A stretch of DNA of 64,000 bases from Streblospio benedicti. Its lineage: Eukaryota > Annelida > Polychaeta > Spionida > Spionidae. Of this stretch, positions 27,901 to 39,900 are shown piece by piece. Position 1 is the first letter of the stretch. Each line of letters begins with the position of its first letter. The stretch spans positions 22,542,695-22,606,694 of the forward strand of contig CM032659.1 of assembly GCA_019095985.1 (NCBI GenBank), written 5' to 3'. The position numbers and the translations under genes are program-made. The notes below the pieces were generated by a model. The model was not told where the DNA came from, searched no databases, and saw only the letters and a program-made list of their open reading frames with translations.

Positions 27901-30900
27901 ATGGAGGGCCAATGCTAGAGTCTTCCTTTCAAACTCCTCCATATACAGGTTACATATGATAGGAGACACGGGGGAGCCCATCGCTGCACCATGGATCTGG
28001 AGATGAAATTCCCCTTGGAAGGTGAAGTAAGTGCACCTTAGACACAAACCTAGCAATCTTGTTATCTCGTCGGGGTTAAGGGTGGTGCGGTTGGGCAAGG
28101 AGATATCAGATGTTAATCTCTCCTTCACTACCTCTAAGGCTTTCTCCACTGGTACACTTGTGAAAAGAGCACTCACATCAAACGATCTGAGTTCTTCATC
28201 TTCATCCAACGAATATGACCTGATCTCTTCAGAAAACTCCTTCGAGTTCTTTACATGATGTACACTCTGCCCTACCAATGGCGAAAGTACTGTGCTCAGG
28301 TAACGCGCACATTCATAGGATATCGTACCTATAGAGCTAACAATGGGTCTCATGGGCATGTTGGTCTTGTGAACTTTTGGTAAGCCGTAGAATCTTGGTG
28401 GTTGATCTGTGGTTGGATACAATTTCTAATGAACCTCGATCTTTCAAATCACGTACAGCATCTGCGAATTGTATCTTGTAATTACTGGTTGGATCTCTAT
28501 TCAACTTCTTGTATGTGCGCTCATCAACCAATAGATCACGGCACTTTCGATTATAATCCACTTTGTTCATTACAACTGTCACACGGCCCTTGTCAGCCGG
28601 CAAAATCACATTGCTCTCATCTGATTTCAGCAAGGTTATGGCCAATCTTTCATCTCTGGTTACGTTATGTTGTTTTACGTTCCTGTTCTTCCGGATTATA
28701 TCCAGCACACGACCCCTTAGTTCACTAGCATCCCCTTGTGTCAAGCTTCTGGACGCCGACTCTGTAGCTGTTACTAAGTCATCAACAGGTAACTTACTAG
28801 GTGTCACTGCAAAGTTGAGGCCTTTCCGTAGGATCGAGAGCTCAGGGTCAGATAAAATGCGGTCCGAACAGGGAATCTCCCAAGGTCCCAGTGACGACGA
28901 ATGACGTCAACCACTGTGAACAAGATGGCGGATGCTATTGAAAGCTTAGTGTGTGAACTGAGTGTTATCCTTGACTAAAAACTATTGTTAAACTTATATA
29001 TGTTATATCCAGGATAAATGAATTTCCATCAAAAGATGCTATTTTTATGGTGTGAATGATATAGAGACAGACTATATCTTTACGACTGGTACAGGGGAAG
29101 GGGAAGATCGCTTCAGTCAGTGTTTGCCCAATGGCATACATTGTATTATAATATCCTGTTATTGGACAGTCATTCACTATAAGAGTGCCTATGTTAAAAA
29201 TAAACTCTTTGTTTTTGTTTTTATATCACACGCACACTGTTACTGTTGGTTTTATATATATCCAACCATAATCCAAATTCCATATACATGATTTTCTCCA
29301 ATAGTAATGCATAATGCATTTGAATGAAAAATTGTCCCTAGCTTGATGAATTTTCATCCTAAAATTCCTTGGTGTTTAGATTGTTTGCAGTTCCACAATG
29401 CTAGTTGGCAAGTTAGATACACATTCAAACCCTAAGGTTTGTCACTTGTGAATGTTATCTTGGCTAGGTTGAGATGGTGGGTACAGAGATCCCTGTGCAT
29501 GGCAACCACACCACCACAGTGAGCATTGTGCCCAGTCCCCTGAAGAGCATCATCGCTGGAGGCATCCAGAGGAAAGCCTCCCGCTTGGAGCAGGTTGTTC
29601 TTGATGGATCCGCATCATTCGATCCAGATTTCCCTGAAGAAGGCGGATTGACGTAAGTTGCTATATCAACAGTGTCAGTGAAGATGTTTTGTCGATGAAT
29701 TTAAGTTGAATTAAGTCTTCATGAACGAATTACACGAATCTTCTGTTTTTAGCTATATGTGGTCTTGCTACCAGCTTCAAGACCCAGGTAGAACCAAGTC
29801 CTGCTTCAAAAACAGTTCCGACTCAGACTTGCTGAAGCCCAACAGTTCAGTTCTCTACATCAGTGGTAATTAGCAAAACACTCCTCTACATTGATAGTAA
29901 TCCACAAATCAGTCCTCTACATTTATAGTAATCAACAAATCAGTCCTCTACATCAATATAGATAGCAGCATAAAAAAATCACCATCCATGAAACTTCCTG
30001 TTTCAGGAGCAAAATTTGAAGAGAATGAGACAGAGTTTGTTGTGAACCTGACAGTGACTAAAGGTGGGAGTCGGCAGCAAGATGTGAGCACTCAGGCCCT
30101 CATGCTGGACAGCAAGGGCACACTCAGGTAACCGATCGGGCAGCCAGGACGCCTTCACTATCAAATTCACATAATTCTATTCTCTATCTCTCTCTCTCAC
30201 TGTTCTCTACAGCAAGCAAGTTCCTACCACTGTATTGCCATAGTGGAAGACAGGTTTTTAAACCCTAAGCTTCCATTTCACAACAGCAATAGGCTCTGTG
30301 GTTGTTAGGGTTGTAAAACCTCCTGTCTTCAGCTATGTCAAAGCAGTGTTAGGAACTGGCTTGCTATATAGAATAGAGAGAGAGAGAGAAAGAGAAAGAG
30401 AAAGAGAATAGAATTGAATTCACAAATTCACAAGCAAGATTGGGAAAAACTCATTAAAATCCACATAAGGTTTAGTAAATGCCTCTCAGTAAGCTGTTCT
30501 GCTATGCAAAATACCTTGCAGCCCATCATCACTTATGAGGAAACTCTGTACTCACCCCTGGTTATTTAGGAATTACATTAAATGCTCATGTAAAAGCCCT
30601 TTTAGGCTGACCCCTGGTCAAGTTAGTGGTTTATGTGTGAGATGGTAAATGCTAATACATCTAGTAGTGGGGAGTGTAGGCTGTCTGCGCATGTTTAGGG
30701 TATGTTATTACCAGTATGTACAGATTCATGAAATATTCAAGGTCATTCGGCTTGTACCTCTAGAGTTTGATTCCGTTAAACTTCCATGGTAGTATAAGAA
30801 GATTTTCATAAAATTCTTAATTTTCAAATTACCAAACAGAAGAACATCTCTCTTAAGATTACCTGTGGTACTGACCTCAAGTGATCTCAATAGAGAAGTG

Positions 30901-33900
30901 GTCTTTACAAGGAGGTTCATTTTGGTCGCTTTAATATGAATGTTTGGGATAGATGATCCTATTACAACGGCAGTCTCAGAGGTGGTCTTCATTGAAGGTT
31001 CTACTGTACCTTGATTTTACTTTTTATCCTCGATCGCAGTGTCTCGGTGCTGTGTGCAGACTGTGAGGACGGTGTGGTCAACCCAGATGAGCGCCTCATA
31101 CTCAAGGCTGAGGTGCCCAACGTACCAGAGGAACAACTCACATTCGTATGGGAACTCTTCCAGGTGAAGTCCAAATATGGGCCTTGGAACAATGAAAGCT
31201 ATAGATGCAATCGCCAGAGTTCCGACATGTGTCAGAGTCTCATCACACGTTTATTTTAATGATGTGACGAGACTCTGAGATATTTGTCGGAACTTTGGCA
31301 ACCGCATCTAAGATTAAGAGTTTCGTGATTGATGATTATTGTATACAGTTGGGCTCATTTATCACAATCTCTGGTAAGTAAAAAATACCAAATAGCCATT
31401 TCCTTTCATGACATTTCCATCCGTCTGATAAAAAAGTCCAAATTTACGATTACTAATTTTTTTAAATGTATTTTATTCAAGTTGCAGTTAAAACAGGTTT
31501 AAATATAGTGGTATCATGGAAACAAATGTTAGAATACAGCGAGTATCAATGTTTGTCATTCAATATTTGACTGAAAATTTAATATGTAGCGCTGTGTTAA
31601 AAACTCGCTGTGTTACTGCGAAGTGATGCTCATTTTATGACATTAATCCAGATAATCTAATGACAGGGAAGCAAAAACTATTTGAGTTAATCATTGGCAC
31701 ATTGGCATTCATTACAATTATAAAAATCCATTTTGCTTAAGATTATTAACAAATGGATATTTATCATGAGTTCCAGTTTTTGAAATACACAAATAAATGA
31801 TATTATTTGGAATCACTGCATCTAAATGACCAAACTTTTGTTGGTGTTTTGTTGTCTTTATCAGCTCAAATGAAGATTATTGTATTAGGCTATATGGCTC
31901 CACCGTGGTTGACTGGTATCTCTTGCACACTGCATTTTTATATACAGTGTTACAATATCTACCGTGGGTTAAGTAGTGGCTTTTAAGTGGAGAAATTCTG
32001 CTAGTATAGGCTAGACTTGCGTAAAAAGGAAAATCCATACACGGTTTTCAAATTCCGCTAGATTAGACTTAGGTCAAAAGGAAACTCCATACTCAGTTTT
32101 ATTTTACTTGGCAATGTAAGATTGTACATTACTGAACATTTCGGCAGTGGGGCTTGTGATTGGTTGGATTTTGTGATCAAATTTCACAAATGTCATGGGA
32201 TTTGAAACAAGGCTATATACTGCACATATAGCCGTGAGATATGACGATGACATGGCTCATGAATCAATAAATGTTCTAGATTATTGATGGGACAGTGGTG
32301 CCTGACGACGTGCCTATAAATGACCCTGAAAGATGCAAAGTGGCAAAGAGGGAAGACGTAGCATCCATGTCTGTAGTACAAGGTAATGTATTACTAATAT
32401 CCGGCTTCCAAGTTAAGACTATACACAAGCTAATCCTAGGCTGTGGAAATCAAAACAATCAAAATCTCTTGTCAGACAAGATTTAGGTGGAAATCAAGAG
32501 GACCTCACACGTACTTTTGTAAACGCGACACATTTATTAAATGATACCTTGCTCTCATGGTTTTACAGTCATATATTGACGTGAAGCAATCATAGATGTA
32601 ATATAAAATTCTCATTTTGCAGTAACGTTATCTCATGTGCACACATCACTTTTACGAACATTTCCACATAAGACAGGTTCCACTGTATTTGAATTATAAT
32701 GTGACCAAGCTTGGAAGTTTGGAAGTAATGAAGTGTGTTTACTGGGACAAAAGTGGGGCTGTTGTTGATAATGTTAATTGATACATTGGTAATATGATTA
32801 CTTCTTCTTGACAGGCAACTCAGAAAGCAACAACGTCGATCCAAGCGACAATGCCACTCCATCACCTTCTCCTTCAAAGCTAACTGCAGCATCTACATTA
32901 AGCACCACTACTGAGTACTCCAGTTCTCCACTGCCTAGTCTCCAGTCAACCGCTTACACTGCTGCTTCAAGCACGGATACTACATTGAGGACTGGCACAG
33001 ATACTACATTGAGGACTCAAAGACCAGGTCAGTGTTGATGCCTTTTAACGGAAATGGTGTCATATATTGTCTGTTATGTTTGATATGTTGATAAAAAATG
33101 GCCAAACCCAGCTAAACCCCCAGTGATGCATGTACGAATTTTAATTCACAATAAGTTAGACAAGATAATAAATGCATGGAGAAAAACAGAATTCTGTACA
33201 TTTTTTAGACAATTGGGCATGTAAAGGACTACACGACCATAACTGATTCATCTTCATTTATTGGGAATGTGTGACCATAGCATTACATTTAGCATTGATT
33301 TTCAGCACCTCTGAACCCCCTGCTGGGGTCCGTGCAGGAAGGTAGCCCTGGAGGAGGCAGTGGCCAGCGCCCAGCCATCAGCCCCTTCCACGGGGCAGGA
33401 CTAGCAGAAGGTACAGTACTGATATCGTAAGAAGGATACAGAATCGTAAGCGAAATTAGAGGAATCGGCGTAAGAAAACGTAATAATTCGTAACAATTTG
33501 TAACAAAGTTACGGCTATTATGATTTTCTTGGAACTGCTCAGTCAACAAAACTACGATACTTACGATTATCGAAATAAACTAGAAAAAACGTAATAATCA
33601 GAATAAATTCTTACACTTCCGCACAATGGCGCCTACCTTTCGCTCATAAATATTCAGATTTGTTCGACCGTTCTCATTTATTCCCGCCACAAAGTGAAAG
33701 CGGAAGTGCGGACGCTGTACAGACACCCAATGAAATGAAAATCTGTCAAAATGTCAGCATGAATTTGAACTTTTAGAAATATTCTTTTTATTACTGGAAC
33801 CTCCGTAAACTGCGTAATATAAGGGGAACAATGGGAATAAACGTAACTTCAGGCAAGTTATGAAGAAAGCCGTAATTTGCGGACGCTACAGAACCTTTTT

Positions 33901-36900
33901 ACGTTTGTAATATTTGCAACAATGAGAAGAAATAGGAAAAAAACGTAAGAAATCGTAGCGTAATTCTCGAAATTTTTCTTCTGTATCCTCCCTACGATAT
34001 CAGTACTGTAGGCTGGAAAATATACATGTAGCCTTCAATGAGAGTAGAGCCTCAATATTAGTGACATTGAGTACTGGAAGATACATGTACTCTTTTATCT
34101 CATATGTAGTGCTTGTATGGGTTAAAATCTATATCTTAACATCATGCAAATAGACAGGCTTCATCCCTGACTTAGATCTCTACATTGTTTTGACAATGAC
34201 TTGAAGGTTTGTGTGACTAGTGTCATTGTTCAATCATAGGTGGCACTGATGGAAATGAGAGACCTGAGAATCCGTTAGGTGGCTTTATCCAAGGGCAAGT
34301 ACCAACTGCTAGTGCTGCACTCACCAGTACAACAAGTACTGCATCAAGTACTTCATCAAGTATTGCATCATCACCTACTTCAGCGTTAAGAAGTAGTACA
34401 GTGAAGACCACAAGGGCACCTGTTCAGCCTGACCTGTTTGGATCTTTACAAGAAGGTTTGTTTTTCTAAGCAATCAATTTGCCAGACACATGGATGTACT
34501 GGGTGAGCATCATGTTGGAAACTTTTCGCAGGTTGTCTTTAAAATCTTGTCTAAATTCTAGGATGATAGACCAATAATTTGAAGCTAATGGACTATGAAC
34601 TGTTTATCGGTAATTTGAAAGGTCACCTGTCGCAATTATGGAAAGTTCTCTCAGAGATTGTTTTGAATTGCATGCTACATTGCCATGACATGTTTATTAA
34701 TGAGGGTAGCTAGTTTAACATGCCCAGTCATGTACATGTACATATTAATATTTGTATGGCCCCTTTAATGGATGGAAAAACACTGACACCAGAGACTGTA
34801 GATTTACATAATGTGAGCCTTTATAGTTTTGATTATGAATAATGGAATTGAATCACGCTGGAAGCATTAAACAGTCATGGACACTTGGAGGTCTGACTCC
34901 AGAATGATAGCATGAAGCATATTGGTAAGAAACATTTGAGAGAGACACAATCAACAAGTAATTTACAAACATTTGGAAGCGTATGATGTTTAGTATATAA
35001 ATAACTATTTTAAATAGAACTGTCCACCTACATTACAGGAGGAGGAGGTTTCCACCCATTCCAGTCTCAGGGCTCTGGTTCTGGAGGCAGTGGTCGATCC
35101 CCAGAAGCAATGGCAATGTTACAGATGGGTCACAGGCCTCCACAGGACCAGTAAGGGTGCTATTGGTTTACTATTGCAACTGGTGTACTATTTATTTCAT
35201 GCACAGTTTTCTTCAGTATGTTCTAAAGATAATTGCTAGCTGCATTATTAACTAGGTATCAACATAACAAATCATTCAAGATATGTACCTTTTAAGATTT
35301 TATCCCATTTAGTCGAAGCATGTTGCAGTTTGATGATGTCTCTTTGTATATTTTTCATGTTTTTACTAAACTTACAGATCCACACAATCAATACCAACAT
35401 CATCGACAACCACAATAGCAACCAATAGTGACCCACATGATTCATCGAACTCCCAAGGAGGGTCTAACCAGGGAGGCTCACTCACAGGAGGCAGAGGAGG
35501 AGGAGGAGGAGGCAGATTCCTAGAGTTCAGCTTTAACCCCAAGGAACATACATCTGGTTCAAGAGGAGATGATGCTCCAAGTGGTGGAGAATCGGGTGTA
35601 ATTTCCCCAATATTAGGAGGCCCGTCTGTGGGGCATCCCCCAGTAGTAGAAGGTGGCTCAGCAGGTGGCTCAGCAGGCGGCTCAGCAGGCGGCTCAGCAG
35701 GCGGCTCAGGAGGTGGCTTCCCGCTGGGAGGTTCTGCCTCAAGTAGCGGGGGATTCCCGCCTGTTTCTGAAAGTGGATCTTCTTCAGGAGGACTCCCAGC
35801 AGCAGCATCATCGGGAGGAGGATTAGGCTCGGGTGGAAATCCATTTGCTTCTGGAGGGGGGGTATTCCCGGTGATAAAGGAGGGCACATCTCCAGGAGGA
35901 TCTGGGGGATTACCACTTATGCCTGGAGCAGGAGGATCCGGGGTATTCCCACCAATACCAGAAGGAGGTGTGGCTTCCGGGGGAATACCTCCAATATCAG
36001 AAGGAGGCTCTTCAGGGGTATACCCTCCTATTTCTGGAGGTAAGCATATTTCAGCTTAGCAGTGTGTAGTGGAGATCTGTGATATTCAAATTGTTAACAT
36101 GATAAAAGTGGATAGATACTTTCTACTATTAAGTTTCGGTAATTTGAAATAATGTAGTTAAGTGAAATATTCAACTTGTATATGTATTAGTACATGATAA
36201 GTATTGAATATAACTGTTTTATAATGTTTTTTTCCAGGTGGCTCGTTGCCGGGTGGTGGTAACCCCCTAATACCCCAGGAAGGAGACTCCGGGAGCCGGC
36301 CAGGGTCATACTACCCTCCAGAGGGCTCAGGACCAAACACAGGTGACAAAACACACACATTATCCCATACATTCTAGACATCCAAGGAAAAATCCATACT
36401 CACTTTAAAGGCAAAGCTCAAAATTATAATGCATCAAATATCAGACAGCACTATTGAAATAATTATGTAAATAATTTTTTATGGGAAAAGCAGGGAATTT
36501 CCTTTTAATCCTTCCATGTTCATCGTATTAGAATAAGTGGAGCCACCAGGTGGAAGTGGTGAATAGAATATTTGTTTACACTCAATATTGCAGACGTAAT
36601 GGATTGATGTGCTTGAACGAGTTCGCTGACCAAGCCAAACTCAGCCTAATTATAGATATCCAACCTTGAACTGAAGACAATAAAAGAGCATGCAGATTAT
36701 TGAATTAGAGTTTCCATAACTCATGTCTAATTAAAATCCCATTGCCAGTTGTTGCTGCCAAGCCATAGATTTGGCGGATAGTTCCATGCCAAGTAACGAT
36801 ACTTTTTCATCGTCTTCGGATGCGTGTCAAGTGTGTCAACAGCTCATGAATTACACGCGAAGATTTTAGCTTGGAACAATCCACTATTACTTGTATGATT

Positions 36901-39900
36901 TGATGCTGAATACAACCATCCAACGTGCATGAAAAGGCTTGTCCCAATAAAGACCATTTAGATTCCAATTTGAATACACATTCATACAAATCCGTAGAAT
37001 GTGCTGTTATTCTCACTATACTACTATTTGGATACTTACGGTGTTGTCAATTCTATTCAACTTTCGGTCCACAGGTCTGTTAAATGGTATTTCTAACATG
37101 TTTGAAGCCTGCGAAAAAGATGTTTAGCTGTGATGCTGTGGACTCAAGTCTCTACTGCCACCGCTGTTTTGCATGATTTTATCTCACGATTAATCACTTG
37201 CCCTCCCCAGATATGTGAGGCTCAAGACGAAATCTATATGTCATCTTCCAATTAATGATGTAATTACCTGAATATCGCATCTTGGCGGACCCAAGTGATT
37301 AGGCGACACGCTTTTGATAAATTGTACATGCAAATGTCGCTTTAGTGAGATATTAATGTTGTTTTAGAATGCATCAGCAGCGGTGGCAGCCGCGTCTTAT
37401 AGAAGTTCTAATTAGGGAATGTGCAACGTGATCAATTTTAGGAAGCATACTCTGCTTTTAAGGTGGGGCTCAAGTTTTAATGTGTTTCACTTGTTTAGCT
37501 GTTGATTTCATACTGGGTATATGATACTGGTATGGTTTGTTTAATATTTATAGATATCTCTTCAAGTTAAATAGTTCTATGAATCTCATAATTAAAGGCT
37601 TTGTCCAATCGAGGATAAATGGTGTCATTAATATCAAAAAGTCACAGAAAAAGTCTTGATAATGAATCTACGTCATTTGACTTATGACACATCCGTTTGC
37701 TGAATATTCAAGTTAAGGTCTCATACCAAGAAGTACGTTTGACGAATCACCATTGTCTGTGTATTAATAAATACAAATAGGTAGATTCCATCTGTTGATA
37801 ATACGTACTATGGCTAGGGTGGGCTTTGGGCATTTTTTATGGTGCCTCTCGCTGAGTAATGTGTGATGAATGTCCCATATAAGGTAATGCTAATGGTGAT
37901 TACAATGCATTATTGATACAGATATGGCATGGCAACGATTCTGTTAGCCTTGATTCAATGTCCTACTTCTAATGATGTGATGATGATTATACACCATTTC
38001 AAAGTGCAATTAGCGCATGATATGAAGTACACCATAGTAAAGATGGTGAGGAATAATATGGGTCTTCCACAGTAAGACGAAGTTTGGAGAAAGTTGTCTA
38101 GATTTACATATGGATGTGCACATTAGCATACTAATACTCTCATTGTTGGGTTTTTGTAAGGTGTGTCCACAATGGATTGATATGTATATGGCAACATAGT
38201 ATATATAATAGGTTTTTCTTTTTTTTTTTGCTTTCATTTCATTGACCATGTAAAGATGTCCATATTTTCAAAATTGCTTAGGTTCTTACGTTCAATAATA
38301 AGAATTCTATGTCATCTATGCTTTATATTGTAATGCCATTTGCTTTATGATCACAGGCTCTTGAACTTGTAAATGAGATTTTCCTTTATGATTTTTTTCC
38401 AGTTATTTCTGAAAATATGGCAAAGTACATGTTATAGTCACAAATTGAATCAAACGAATGCAATAGCTAAGTGTAAAACCTTACAAGAGGTATTCGTTCC
38501 TTTGCAATCATAATGTCGCAAGGAAAGCCATAAAATGCGTGATACAGTATAAATAATTCTTGCCTTCAAATTCACCTACTACAGATGTACATATTTATAT
38601 TGAACTGTCATAAATCACATCTATCTATGGATAACTGTATCAAATAACCCTTTGTCTTCATACTACATTACAAGCAAGTAATTCTAATAACTGTTAATGT
38701 CAAATTTTATTACTCAAAACTTTAATCTATTCCATCAGAATCAAACAGCTTTAAGTTTTATATTTAAATGCTTTATTTTTTGTCCTTTGCCATATCATTA
38801 CTGTAAAATGGGCTGTCAAAGTTAACATTTTCTTCATCATTTTTTCAGAGATAAGTGTAGTCATATTATGATGCCCTACATGTATATAGGAGTGAGTAAT
38901 AAATTCACATACAAATGCAACGATCCAATCGTGCTCAGGTCTTCCGTCTGGTAAACACGGCATACAAACGCAGCTATCACAGCCTTATATCTAATTACGG
39001 CTGCCCGACGGCTTTTATTTACCGAGCACTCGCCAGCGTTCATCAGGGTGAGCGATAACAGGGGAACGTGGAGAGTTGGGCAAACGAAAATGCCACAAAT
39101 AGCGGCCGTAATCCTCGTGTTGTCAGGGGCAATGGGCCCAGTGAGGTACGAATACTTGAGAACGTCACAACACGATACTAAGTTGACTTGACATACATTT
39201 GTATGACGCCGGGATGATTTTGTAATGAATCATTTCTGTTTGAGCTGTTGTATTCTCTCATTCATATGAAGACGAATTTATAGCTTTAGTGTATATATTA
39301 TTATGTTATATAACCATATGAGTTTCAGCAATATTGATAGTAATTTTGATGATAAGTATCAATTAGATATCGTCTTTATGGTCAGTTTGTAATAAGCCCT
39401 GATGGGCTGGGTATACTTTATGTATATACCCGTAGGTTACCAATATATAATCTGTGTACTATGTCACTATAATAAATAAATTCAAGAATGAAATTTCATC
39501 AGTCAGTTATTGCATATATGTGATGTTACATACTCATACTTCTTTCTTATCAGTATTTGAAACTCATGAAAATTGGCTTAAGGACCAAAGCACCCTCGTC
39601 TATGAAAAGTTGCAGGCCCTAATAAAAAATGTCCGGCCCTTAATCACACAATAATATTGAGAACTCCCAAAAAGTAGCCTGCTCATCAGGGCATGAACTT
39701 TTGAAACCAGCCGGCTCAGGCTAATAAAGATCAGATGGCACCTGGGCAGCCGGGTAGACTATATTTTTGTCAGGCGCAGCTACTACATGTATTTATAGTT
39801 GCCACATTTTGGTCTGTGAGCAAATTTTCATAAGTTTCATACCATGATCATAAACTGTTTCATATAACTACAATCTGATATTATATTATAAATCTTAGAG

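Noticed and set aside
35372-35887. Pro-rich minus-strand reading frame
   Set aside because: Shadow of the Gly-rich exon 40 on the other strand; the plus frame has splice sites and matching phases.
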